Shown one piece after another: positions 23,068 to 31,796 of a DNA stretch of 64,000 bases (position 1 is its first letter; every line of letters begins with the position of its first letter). The notes beneath the pieces are model-generated. The model did not search any database. It worked only from the letters and a program-made list of their open reading frames with translations, and had not been told where the DNA came from. The translations under genes were made by a program, and so were the position numbers. The DNA comes from CAZJQD01 sp964548165 [NCBI: uncultured bacterium] (GTDB taxonomy: Bacteria; UBA8481), in the NCBI GenBank assembly GCA_964548165.1, contig CAZJQD010000013.1:1-64000 (forward strand), given 5' to 3'.

Positions 23068-24557
23068 CCGCGGGGGGAGGGGCGAGACCGGTGGTGACCA
23101 TGCCCTCCATGCCGCTCGACGAGCTCCTCGACGGGTTGCCCGTCCCGCCCCTGTCCTCGACGTCCATCCCGATCGCCGACGTGGTGACCGATTCCCGCGA
23201 CGTCACCCCTGGAGCGCTCTTCGTGGCGATCAAGGGGAGCGTGACCGACGGACATGACCACGCGGAGGATGCCGCTCGCCGCGGCGCCGTGGCCGTCATC
23301 GCCGCACGCCCCATCGCCGCGCTCTCCAGCTCCTCGAAGCCCATTCCGGTTCTCGTCCTTCCTGATCCCGCCGCCGCGCTCCCCACGCTCGCCGTTCGCT
23401 TCTTTCGCGATCCCTCGTCGACGCTCACCGTCCTCGGCGTCACCGGCACGAACGGCAAGTCGACGACGACCTACCTCCTGCAGTCCGTGCTCGCGGCCGC
23501 CGGCTCCCGGTGCGCCGTTCTCGGCACCCTCGGCTACGCCATCGGCCATCACGTCTACGAGGCTCCCAACACCACGCCCGACGCGCTCCTCCTCCAGCGG
23601 CTCTTCGCGTCCTGCCGCGCCGAGGGCCTCAGCCACGTCGCGATGGAAATTTCCTCGCATGCCCTCGCGCTCGATCGGATCGCAGGAACGCGGGTGACGA
23701 CCGCCGCCTTCACCAACTTCACGCAGGACCACCTGGATTTCCACGGCACCATGGACGCGTACTTCGCGGCCAAGGCGAGAGTGTTCGCGCTCACGGGCGG
23801 CCGCGGCGCCGTCAATGCCGAGGATGAGCGCGTTCGTGGACTGACCCGCCGCTATCCCGGCCTCGTGACCTTCGGCACCGGAGGTCGCGTCCAGGCCACG
23901 AACATCCGCCTCGGGCTCAAAGAGACCCACTTCACCCTCACCCACGACGATCGCGCGCGGACGGTCACGACGAGCCTGGTGGGAGAACCTAACATCCAGA
24001 ATGCCCTGGCGACCGCGGCCCTGGCGCTCGATCTTGGAATCGAGGACGAGGTGATCGTCCGGGGCCTGACCGCGGCCCGCGCCCCGCGCGGGCGCTTCGA
24101 GCTGGTGCCGACCGCGGGAAATTATGCGGTCGCCGTCGATTACGCGCACACGCCCGACGCGCTCGAACGGCTCCTGGGAGCCGCGAGGGCCCTCAAGCCG
24201 CGCCGCGTGCTCCTCGTCTTCGGTTGCGGCGGCGATCGCGATCGCACGAAGCGGCCGCGCATGGGCGCGCTCGCGGCCTCGCTGGCGGACGAGTCCTGGC
24301 TGACATCCGACAACCCGCGGACCGAGGACCCGGGCAGCATCCTCGACGAGATCGAGGCCGGCATGGCCGGCGGCCGCTGGCGCCGAGAGCCCGATCGCCG
24401 AGCGGCGATCCGCGACGCGGTCGCCGCCCTTCGGGAGGGCGACCTTCTTCTCGTGGCGGGCAAGGGGCACGAGGACTACCAGATCATCGGGCGCGAGAAG
24501 CGCCCATTCGACGACCGCGCCGAGCTCATGACGGCGCTGAAGGAGCAGGGGAGATGA
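23064..24557 (+). CDS. murE: UDP-MurNAc-tripeptide synthetase MurE, meso-DAP type
   Basis: A 497-residue Mur ligase that adds the third amino acid of the peptidoglycan stem. It shows the substrate motif VVTDSRDVTPGALFVAIKG, the P-loop GTNGKSTTT (residues 128-136), MEISSHAL, FTNFTQDHLDFHG and VDYAHTPDALE. D416-N-P-R419 (DNPRTEDP) is the signature for meso-diaminopimelate, so the wall is DAP-type. The ATG at 23064 overlaps the ftsL stop; the longer frame from 22650 is not coding upstream of this. The downstream murF-like gene overlaps it by four bases. Confidence 0.95.
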   Translation: MTAGGGARPVVTMPSMPLDELLDGLPVPPLSSTSIPIADVVTDSRDVTPGALFVAIKGSVTDGHDHAEDAARRGAVAVIAARPIAALSSSSKPIPVLVLPDPAAALPTLAVRFFRDPSSTLTVLGVTGTNGKSTTTYLLQSVLAAAGSRCAVLGTLGYAIGHHVYEAPNTTPDALLLQRLFASCRAEGLSHVAMEISSHALALDRIAGTRVTTAAFTNFTQDHLDFHGTMDAYFAAKARVFALTGGRGAVNAEDERVRGLTRRYPGLVTFGTGGRVQATNIRLGLKETHFTLTHDDRARTVTTSLVGEPNIQNALATAALALDLGIEDEVIVRGLTAARAPRGRFELVPTAGNYAVAVDYAHTPDALERLLGAARALKPRRVLLVFGCGGDRDRTKRPRMGALAASLADESWLTSDNPRTEDPGSILDEIEAGMAGGRWRREPDRRAAIRDAVAALREGDLLLVAGKGHEDYQIIGREKRPFDDRAELMTALKEQGR

Positions 24558-25579
24558 ACCGTATCGTTCACTGGAATGCCACGACGCTGGGCGAACTCGC
24601 CGCCGCCGCGGGCGCGGCCCTGGAGCGCGGTGCCGCGACACGGCGCATTTGCGCCTTCTCCGTGCCCGCCGACTCGTCGTCCGCGCTCGTGGAGAAGATC
24701 GACGGACCCGGCATGGACCGGTTCACCGTGGTCGCCGTACCCCAGGGAGCCGGGGCCGCTGCGGCCCTGTCGGCGATCGCGGCCGCCGGCGCGGTCGCCC
24801 TGGTGGAACGGGAACTGCCCGTTCCTGCCGCGATGGCCGTCCTGCGCGTCCCCGTCCTGGCCGACGCCATCGCTCGCCTGGCCTCGGCGCGCCGCGCCGC
24901 CTCGCGAGCGCGCGTCCTTGCCGTCGTCGGCGCCGACGCCGCCGCGATCGCGGTGCCGCTGGCCGCCACCTGCAAGCGCCGCTGGCGAACGGTCAGCGCC
25001 ATGGTGCCCGGCGACCTCGACGCGGCCCTTCTGGCCCTCACTCCGTCGACCGATCGCGCCGTCGTCGTCCTGGACGCTGCGAATCTCGTCTCCTTCGTCG
25101 CCGACATGTCCCTGGCCGCACCGGCGCTTGTCGTCGCCGCTCTTCCGCGCCCCGGGGATCCCGCACCCCTGGACTTCGCCGCGGCCCTGCCCTCGACCTC
25201 GGTCCTGATCCTCGATGATGCCGATCCCCGCGCCGGTCTCATCCGGCAGTCTGCGTCCTGCCGCGTCCTGGCGCCCTCCGCGCTCCTGGGATCCGCCGGC
25301 GATCCGGCAGGTGCCGCGCACGGCGGCCCTTACCAGGGGCCCGTCGTCGTTCCCGCTCGAGGTCGCTTTACCTGTCGCGGCCTCGTCGTGCACACCTCCC
25401 TGCCTCCCGCCGCGGTCTCCGCGTCCCGGCTCGCCGCGGCTGCCGCGCTCTTCACCGGCACCGACGCCCTCGACATCGCGGACGCGTTCGCGCGGCTCCT
25501 GCCGGCCGCGATGCCCCATCCCGTCCCCGCCGCTTCTGCGTTCGTGGAAGCGGCTTCGACCCTGGCCCGCGCCGTCTGA
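24554..25579 (+). CDS. Degenerate MurF-like protein lacking the ATP-binding loop
   Basis: A 341-residue protein in the murF position; real MurF has about 450. Its layout follows Mur ligases: an N-terminal substrate-like domain, a central segment VLAVVGADAAAIAVPLAAT, then SVLILDDADPRAGLI. At residues 126-132 GADAAAI replaces the glycine-lysine-threonine loop, so no ATP-binding lysine remains. The expected EMG metal-site segment reads VLDAANLVSF. The sequence is very rich in alanine and valine, with few conserved polar residues. The frame is intact and overlaps murE (ATGA), so it is expressed and not an obvious pseudogene. It probably cannot ligate D-Ala-D-Ala; a structural role or a second murF elsewhere is inferred. 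Confidence 0.7.
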   Translation: MNRIVHWNATTLGELAAAAGAALERGAATRRICAFSVPADSSSALVEKIDGPGMDRFTVVAVPQGAGAAAALSAIAAAGAVALVERELPVPAAMAVLRVPVLADAIARLASARRAASRARVLAVVGADAAAIAVPLAATCKRRWRTVSAMVPGDLDAALLALTPSTDRAVVVLDAANLVSFVADMSLAAPALVVAALPRPGDPAPLDFAAALPSTSVLILDDADPRAGLIRQSASCRVLAPSALLGSAGDPAGAAHGGPYQGPVVVPARGRFTCRGLVVHTSLPPAAVSASRLAAAAALFTGTDALDIADAFARLLPAAMPHPVPAASAFVEAASTLARAV

Positions 25580-25580
25580 C

Positions 25581-26696
25581 ATGCTCTATCATCTCGCGAC
25601 GCTGGCCGATGTCTTCGGGCCCTTGCGGCTCTTCCAGTACATCACCTTCCGCGCCGCGTTCGCGACCGTCTTCGCCCTGTTGCTCTCCGTAGCACTGGGC
25701 CCCGCCTTCATTCGGGCCCTGGGCGCCCTGAGGATGGCTCACCTCAAGGATCGCGAGGAGCTCGACTTTCACGCTCACAAGCTGGGAACGCCGACGATGG
25801 GCGGGCTCCTGATGATCGGCTCCGTCTCGGCCTCCATGATCCTCTTCGGCAACTTCACCAACCGCTACGTCCCGCTCCTCCTTCTCGTCACTATTGGCCT
25901 CGCGTCGCTCGGCTTCATCGACGACTACCTGAAGATGACCAAGAAGAACACCAAGGGTCTCCCCGGCCGCTACAAGCTCCTCGGCCAGGGCTTCCTCTCG
26001 CTCATGCTCGGTCTTTCCCTCTTCATCCTCCCCACCGAGGCGGGCCGCCTCTGGCTCGGCGAGGCCGTCACCATCGACTATGCCTCCACGCTCACCGTTC
26101 CCTTCCTCAAGAACCTCCTCATCCCCCTGGGCCTGCTCTACATTCCCTTCATCATGCTCGTTGTCACCGGGGCCTCGAACGCGGTCAACCTCACCGATGG
26201 CCTGGACGGCCTGGCCGCCGGTTCCACGATCGCGTGCGCGGGCGCCCTCGCCGGGCTCACGTACATCACCGGCCACTCCAACTTCTCCACCTACCTCAAT
26301 GTCCTCTACATCCGCGATGTCGGCGAGATCACCGTCTTTCTCGGGGCCCTCATCGGCGCGCTCCTGGGGTTCCTCTGGTTCAACGCCTATCCCGCCCAGG
26401 TCTTCATGGGCGACACCGGATCGCTCGCGCTCGGCGGCGCGCTCGGCACCGTGGCCGTCTTCATCAAGCAGGAACTGCTCCTCGTGATCATCGGCGGCGT
26501 CTTCGTCGCGGAGGCGCTCTCCGTCATCATCCAGGTCTTCTCGTTCAAGACGACGGGCCGGCGCGTCTTCCGCATGGCGCCCCTGCATCATCACTTCGAG
26601 AAGCAGGGATGGCCGGAGCCGAAAGTCATCGTGCGATTCTGGATCGTTTCCTTCATATTGACCCTGGTCGCGCTCGCGACGCTGAAATTGAGGTAG
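25581..26696 (+). CDS. mraY: Phospho-N-acetylmuramoyl-pentapeptide transferase MraY
   Basis: A 371-residue, ten-helix inner-membrane enzyme that moves phospho-MurNAc-pentapeptide to undecaprenyl phosphate, forming lipid I. Signature segments are KLGTPTMGGLLM, SLGFIDDYLKMTKKNTKGL (catalytic Asp pair), VTGASNAVNLTDGLDGLAAG, FMGDTGSLALGGALG and MAPLHHHFEKQGW. The frame is open from 25215, but that stretch is a shadow of the murF-like gene. The ATG at 25581 starts two bases after its stop. It is fully canonical, unlike its upstream neighbour. Confidence 0.97.
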   Translation: MLYHLATLADVFGPLRLFQYITFRAAFATVFALLLSVALGPAFIRALGALRMAHLKDREELDFHAHKLGTPTMGGLLMIGSVSASMILFGNFTNRYVPLLLLVTIGLASLGFIDDYLKMTKKNTKGLPGRYKLLGQGFLSLMLGLSLFILPTEAGRLWLGEAVTIDYASTLTVPFLKNLLIPLGLLYIPFIMLVVTGASNAVNLTDGLDGLAAGSTIACAGALAGLTYITGHSNFSTYLNVLYIRDVGEITVFLGALIGALLGFLWFNAYPAQVFMGDTGSLALGGALGTVAVFIKQELLLVIIGGVFVAEALSVIIQVFSFKTTGRRVFRMAPLHHHFEKQGWPEPKVIVRFWIVSFILTLVALATLKLR

Positions 26697-26703
26697 ATTT
26701 CCC

Positions 26704-28083
26704 GTGTTCTCGTTGAATGGACAGAAGGTGACCATCCTCGGATGGGCCCGATCGGGACGCGCCAGCGCGCGCCTGGCCGCCTCCCTGGGCGCCCGCGTCT
26801 TCGTCTCCGACAATCGACCCGCATCCGCATTCGACGCCGAGTCACTGGCCGAGTTGAAGAACTATGACCACGAGCTCGGCGCCCATACCGATCGCGCCCG
26901 CGACGCCGCCCTCATCGTGCTCTCGCCCGGCATCCCGCCTGAGATCCCCTTCCTGGCCGATTTCAAGGGAGAGGTCTGGAGCGAGCTGGAGCTGGCCACG
27001 CGCGTGATGCCTTGCCGCATCGTCGCCGTCACCGGTACCAACGGCAAGACGACGACGACGACGCTCATCGGCAAGATACTCGAGGAGGCTTACACCGGAG
27101 GGCGCACCTGGATTGGCGGCAACATCGGCGTCGCCGTCGCGGGATTTGCCGCCGCGGTGCGCGAGGAGGACGTCTGTGTCCTCGAGCTCTCCTCGTTCCA
27201 GCTCGAGACCATCCGCGCCTTCCATCCCCGGATCGCCGTCTACCTGAATCTTCGCTCGGACCATCTCGATCGCTACCCTGACTTCGCCGCCTACGCCGCC
27301 GCCAAGGATCGCATCCTGGCGAACATGACCGCGAACGATGTCGTCATCCTCAACCTCGACAACGCTCACACGCGAGCCCTGGCGGAGCGGCTGAAGGGCA
27401 CCGAGGGTGCGCCGCGGGTGGTGACCGTCTCCGCCGCCGGCCCCGCCGACTACACGCTGACACCGGCCTACGACGAGCGCCTGCTGGAGGCGGTCAAGTC
27501 GCCCGAGAACCTCCTCTCCGCCGTCGCCGTTGCGTCCCTCCTCGAGCTTGATCCCGCCCGCGTCGCGTCCGCCTTGTCCGCGTTCCAGGGGCTCCCGCAC
27601 CGGATCGAACCCGTGGGCGTGGTGGACGGGGCGACGTGGTACAACGATTCCAAGGCCACGAACGTGCACTCCGTCGAGGCCGCCCTCCTGCGCGTTCCCG
27701 CCCCCGTCGTCCTCGTCATGGGAGGGAGAGACAAGGGCGAGAACTACGCCGAGCTTCGCGAGCTGGTCGCCGCGCGGTGCCGACGTGTCATCGCCTACGG
27801 CGAGGCCGGGCCGCGGATCGCCGCGCTCCTGGAGTCCGCTGGCGTTCCCGTCGACGTCATCCCATCCTTCGACGCCGCCGTCACGGCCGCGCGATCGGCG
27901 TCGCCGGGCTGTGCGAGCGTGCTCCTCTCGCCGGCCTGCTCGTCCTACGATCAGTTCAAGGACTACGTCGCCCGCGGCGATCGCTTCCGTGCCCTGGTCA
28001 CCGCGATGGCCTCCGCCGCGCCTTCCTCCGTCGCGGTTGAGCCCGGCCTGGTCCGCGCCGTCCCGGCCGGAGGGCGTCGATGA
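26704..28083 (+). CDS. murD: UDP-MurNAc-L-alanine:D-glutamate ligase MurD
   Basis: A 459-residue cytoplasmic ligase adding D-glutamate to UDP-MurNAc-L-Ala. It carries GWARSGRASARLAASLGA at the N-terminal Rossmann domain and the P-loop VTGTNGKTTTT. ELSSFQLETI, NLRSDHLDRY and WYNDSKATNVHS (family signature near residue 315) follow, and SPACSSYDQFKDY lies near the C-terminus. All catalytic positions look intact. Translation starts at GTG seven bases after the mraY stop, and the stop overlaps ftsW (ATGA). Confidence 0.96.
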   Translation: MFSLNGQKVTILGWARSGRASARLAASLGARVFVSDNRPASAFDAESLAELKNYDHELGAHTDRARDAALIVLSPGIPPEIPFLADFKGEVWSELELATRVMPCRIVAVTGTNGKTTTTTLIGKILEEAYTGGRTWIGGNIGVAVAGFAAAVREEDVCVLELSSFQLETIRAFHPRIAVYLNLRSDHLDRYPDFAAYAAAKDRILANMTANDVVILNLDNAHTRALAERLKGTEGAPRVVTVSAAGPADYTLTPAYDERLLEAVKSPENLLSAVAVASLLELDPARVASALSAFQGLPHRIEPVGVVDGATWYNDSKATNVHSVEAALLRVPAPVVLVMGGRDKGENYAELRELVAARCRRVIAYGEAGPRIAALLESAGVPVDVIPSFDAAVTAARSASPGCASVLLSPACSSYDQFKDYVARGDRFRALVTAMASAAPSSVAVEPGLVRAVPAGGRR

Positions 28084-29282
28084 GCGTCGTTCGTCGGCGG
28101 TCCGCCGGCCGCATTCCTCCGCGTCGTCCCGCGACGACGCCGTTCTCGTTCTTCGCCCGCAAGCGCGCCCCCGCTCCGGCCGACTACGACGCCACCCTGA
28201 ACACCCCGCCCGACGCCCGGCTCGCCACGGCGACCGTTCTCCTGATGGCGATCGGCATGGTCGCCGTCTACTCCGCCGGTCCCGCGCGCGCCGCGGACGG
28301 GAGCATGGCGGGCAACATGCTCGTGCGCCAACTCATCGCCGGGATCATCGGGTGCGTGGCCATGTACGGCTGTTCGCGTCTCTCCTTGAAGCACATCGAT
28401 CGCTTCACGCTCGTGGTTGTCGGGCTAGCCATCATCGCCCAGTTCCTCGTCTTCATTCCCGGCATCGGCGCCACGGTCAAGGGGGCGACGCGGTGGGTGA
28501 GGCTCGGTCCCATCTCGTTCCAGCCCTCCGAACTGGCGCGACTGGCGAGTGTCCTCTACGCGGCGCGCTTCGCCGCGCGATACCCCGAGATCGTCACCGA
28601 CTGGAAGCAAGTCTGGCAGGCCTTCCTGGTCCCCGCGATCTTCACCGTCCTCGTCTATTTCCAGCGCGACCTCGATACCGCGCTCTTCATGCTCTTCTAC
28701 GCCGGCATCGTCTACTTCGTCGCGGGTATGCCTCTCGTTGCCCTCGGCGGCGGCGCGGTGCTCGCCGTGGCCGGCGGCGCCTACAAGGTCTGGACCGAGC
28801 CTTACCGCATGCAGCGCATGACCGCCTTCATGAATCCCGAGGCTCATACCCAGGACGCGGGCTACCAGGTCTGGCAGGGCCTGATCGGCATGGGGAGCGG
28901 CGGGTGGTTCGGCCGGGGGCTCGGGGGATCGGTGCAGAAGTTCGGATTCCTGCCGGAGGCTCACACGGACTTCATCTTCGCCGTGATCGGCGAGGAGGGC
29001 GGCCTCCTGGCGACCCTCGTCGTCGTCGCGCTCTTCGCCACGATCGCCTGGCGCGGCTACGGGATCGCGCTCGGTCAGCCCATTCCCTACGCGCGGTACC
29101 TGGCCGTCGGCATCACGGCGATGGTGACGATCCAGGCGCTCGTGAATTTGCTCGTGGTCACGAGCTGTATTCCCGTCGCCGGAATTCCCCTGCCCCTGGT
29201 CTCGTCCGGCGGCACCAGTGTCGTCTTCATCGCGGCCGCGCTCGGAATTCTCTGGGGGCTCTCGCGCCGGCGAGACGCCTGA
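28080..29282 (+). CDS. ftsW: Septal peptidoglycan polymerase FtsW (SEDS family)
   Basis: A 400-residue SEDS protein with about ten membrane helices and a 45-residue Arg/Pro-rich cytoplasmic N-terminus. Family motifs include GATRWVRLGPISFQPSELARLA, FQRDLDTALFMLFYAGIVYF, AHTDFIFAVIGEEGG and PLPLVSSGGTS. SEDS proteins polymerise glycan strands from lipid II together with a class B penicillin-binding protein. Its normal partner gene ftsI is not in this cluster but lies at 43367. It overlaps murD by four bases and lies four bases before murG. Confidence 0.93.
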   Translation: MSVVRRRSAGRIPPRRPATTPFSFFARKRAPAPADYDATLNTPPDARLATATVLLMAIGMVAVYSAGPARAADGSMAGNMLVRQLIAGIIGCVAMYGCSRLSLKHIDRFTLVVVGLAIIAQFLVFIPGIGATVKGATRWVRLGPISFQPSELARLASVLYAARFAARYPEIVTDWKQVWQAFLVPAIFTVLVYFQRDLDTALFMLFYAGIVYFVAGMPLVALGGGAVLAVAGGAYKVWTEPYRMQRMTAFMNPEAHTQDAGYQVWQGLIGMGSGGWFGRGLGGSVQKFGFLPEAHTDFIFAVIGEEGGLLATLVVVALFATIAWRGYGIALGQPIPYARYLAVGITAMVTIQALVNLLVVTSCIPVAGIPLPLVSSGGTSVVFIAAALGILWGLSRRRDA

Positions 29283-29286
29283 CCGC

Positions 29287-30435
29287 ATGAAGCTCGTCAT
29301 CGCCGGCGGCGGGACCGGTGGGCACGTCTATCCCGGCATCGCCGTTGCGGAGGAAGTGCGCTCGCGGGGCGGAGACGTCGTCTTCGTGGGCACGGAGCGC
29401 GGGCTTGAATCGCGCATCGTTCCCGCGGCCGGTTTTCCGCTCCTCATCGTGCCCGCGTGCGGCTTCCTCCGTCGCCGTCCCATCCAGAACGCCGGCGCCG
29501 TCATCGAGAATGGGCGAGGCGTCTTCGCGGCGCGACGCCACCTGCTGGATTTTCGGCCCGACGTGGTCCTGGGGATGGGGGGGTTTGCCAGCTTCGCGGC
29601 GGGCGCGGCGGCGCGCCACCTGGGGATCCCACTGGTCATCCACGAGCAGAACGCGGTGCCGGGACTTGCCAATCGCGTCCTCGCGCGGATGGCCACCCGC
29701 ATCCTGACGTCCTGGACCGGCGCCGTTCCGGGCGGGACGAGGGGCACGACCCGCGTCGGGCTCCCCGTTCGCGCCGCATTCCGAACGCTTGATTCCTCCG
29801 CAACCCGTGCGAGGGCTCGCATCGCCCTCGAGCTGGCCGAGGACGACCTCCTGGTCGTGATCTTCGGCGGATCCCGCGGCGCTCGATCGCTCAACGAGGC
29901 CGTCGCGGCCTGGATTTCTTCACCGTCCTTCACCGGCACCGCCGGCATTCGCGTCCTCTGGGCGACGGGAAGCGATCACGTGGACGCCTTCCGCGCGGCC
30001 GCCGCCGCCGCGGGCCCTCGCGTTCGCGTGGTGCCCTATATCGAGCGCATGCCGGAGGTGCTCCCGGCCGCCGACCTGGCCGTGACGCGATCGGGCGCCA
30101 TGACGCTGGCCGAGCTTGCGGCCTGCGGGGTTCCCTCGATCCTCGTGCCGTATCCCTACGCCACCGGCGACCACCAGACCGCGAACGCGCGCTCCTTCGT
30201 GAACGCGGGCGCGGCCATCCTCGTGCCGGACGCCGCGCTCTCCGCGCGCCTCGGCGACGCGATCGCGGACCTCGTGGCCCATCCCGAACGTCGCCGGGCG
30301 ATGGCGGAGGCCGCCGGGACGCAGGGAAATCCGCAAGCCGCCGCCGAAATTGCCGATATACTGGAGACGCTCGCAATCATGTCCCACACCCCGCCGCCAG
30401 CGACGCCGCCCGTGCCGTCGCCCCGCTCACTATGA
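29287..30435 (+). CDS. murG: UDP-GlcNAc:lipid I N-acetylglucosaminyltransferase MurG
   Basis: A 382-residue peripheral membrane GT28 transferase that converts lipid I to lipid II. It has the donor-acceptor loop IAGGGTGGHVYPGIAVAEE, HEQNAVPGLANR, IFGGSRGARSLNEAV, TRSGAMTLAELAACGVPSILVPYPYATGDHQTANA and a C-terminal helix. The C-terminus extends some 20 residues of Thr/Pro past the usual end, overlapping murC. The ATG at 29287 is chosen because the family loop begins three residues later. Confidence 0.95.
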   Translation: MKLVIAGGGTGGHVYPGIAVAEEVRSRGGDVVFVGTERGLESRIVPAAGFPLLIVPACGFLRRRPIQNAGAVIENGRGVFAARRHLLDFRPDVVLGMGGFASFAAGAAARHLGIPLVIHEQNAVPGLANRVLARMATRILTSWTGAVPGGTRGTTRVGLPVRAAFRTLDSSATRARARIALELAEDDLLVVIFGGSRGARSLNEAVAAWISSPSFTGTAGIRVLWATGSDHVDAFRAAAAAAGPRVRVVPYIERMPEVLPAADLAVTRSGAMTLAELAACGVPSILVPYPYATGDHQTANARSFVNAGAAILVPDAALSARLGDAIADLVAHPERRRAMAEAAGTQGNPQAAAEIADILETLAIMSHTPPPATPPVPSPRSL

Positions 30436-31796
30436 TCCGGCTACAGCGCATTCACTTCATCGGTATCGGCGGCACCGGCATGTCCGGCATCGCCGAGATC
30501 CTGATGTCGGCGGGCTACAAGGTCTCCGGTTCCGACCTCAAGGAGACGCCCGTCACGACGCGCCTGGCCCAGCTCGGCGCCCGCGTCTGCCTGGGGCACA
30601 AGGCCGATCACGTCGGCGACGCCGATGCAGTCGTCGTGTCATCCGCGGTCGGGAGAGAAAATCCCGAGGTGCGCGCCGCTCGCGAGCGCGGCCTGCCCGT
30701 GGTTCCGCGCGCGGAGATGCTCGCGGAGCTGATGCGGCTCAAGTACGGCATCGCCATCGCGGGCACGCACGGCAAGACCACGACGACATCGTTGACCGCC
30801 ATGGTCCTGACGGCGGGCGGCCTTGATCCCACGGTCGTCATCGGTGGCCGGCTCGAACAGCTCGGGAGCGGCGCCAAGAGCGGGGCCGGCGATTACTTTG
30901 TGGCCGAGGCCGACGAATCGGACGGGTCGTTCCTGAAGCTCTCGCCCACGGTCTCCGTCGTGACCAACATCGACGACGATCACCTCGATTACTACGGGGA
31001 CATGGGGCGGTTGACCGCCACGTTCAGCGAGTTCGCCAACAAGGTGCCGTTCTACGGTTTCGGCGTCCTCTGCCTCGACGATCCGCGCATCCGCGGCATC
31101 GCGGCGATGGCCAGTCGTCGCATGGTCACCTACGGCCAGCACGCGGACGCCGATGTCCGCGCGGAGGATGTCACGCTCTCCTCGACCGGCAGCAGTTATC
31201 GGCTGGTCCTGCGCGGCGTATCTCTCGGCTCGGTCTCGCTCACCGTCACCGGCGTGCACAACGTCGTCAACAGCCTGGCCGCCGCCGCGGTGGGCCTGGA
31301 GCTCGGCATTCCCGCCGCCGACGTCATCCGCGGCCTGGCCGCCTTCACCGGCGTCGACCGCCGTCTCCAGCTCAAGGGCCGCCATCCCGCCGGCTGGGCC
31401 GTCTACGACGACTATGGCCACCACCCGACCGAGATCACGGCCACGATCGCGGCCGCGCGTTCCCTGGCCGCCGGTGGCCGGGTCATCATCCTCTTCCAGC
31501 CCCATCGCTATTCGCGCACCGCGCTCCTCTTTGACAAGTTCGCCTCCGCTCTCGCCGCCGCCGACCGCGTCGCGCTCCTGCCGATCTACCCGGCCGGCGA
31601 GCCCCAGCGCGACGGCGTCTCCAGCGAGCTCATCACCGAGTCGCTGATGCTCAAGGGCTACAGCGCCTTCGAGATCGTGACGGCCGTCGATATCCCGCGC
31701 CTGGCCGCGACCTTCCGCGCCGGCGACGTGATCCTCACGATGGGCGCCGGCGACATCACGAGCTGGGGCGATCAGCTCCTGGCGGTCGGCGCCTGA
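30432..31796 (+). CDS. murC: UDP-MurNAc:L-alanine ligase MurC
   Basis: A 454-residue ligase for the first stem amino acid. Motifs seen are HFIGIGGTGMSGIAEIL (UDP-sugar loop), SGSDLKETPVT, the P-loop AGTHGKTTTTS, EADESDGSFLKLSP, VTNIDDDHLDYYG, YDDYGHHPTEI and FQPHRYSRTALLFD. It is canonical throughout and completes the MurC-MurD-MurE series, leaving only MurF in doubt. It overlaps murG by four bases and shares its last base with the murB start. Confidence 0.96.
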   Translation: MIRLQRIHFIGIGGTGMSGIAEILMSAGYKVSGSDLKETPVTTRLAQLGARVCLGHKADHVGDADAVVVSSAVGRENPEVRAARERGLPVVPRAEMLAELMRLKYGIAIAGTHGKTTTTSLTAMVLTAGGLDPTVVIGGRLEQLGSGAKSGAGDYFVAEADESDGSFLKLSPTVSVVTNIDDDHLDYYGDMGRLTATFSEFANKVPFYGFGVLCLDDPRIRGIAAMASRRMVTYGQHADADVRAEDVTLSSTGSSYRLVLRGVSLGSVSLTVTGVHNVVNSLAAAAVGLELGIPAADVIRGLAAFTGVDRRLQLKGRHPAGWAVYDDYGHHPTEITATIAAARSLAAGGRVIILFQPHRYSRTALLFDKFASALAAADRVALLPIYPAGEPQRDGVSSELITESLMLKGYSAFEIVTAVDIPRLAATFRAGDVILTMGAGDITSWGDQLLAVGA

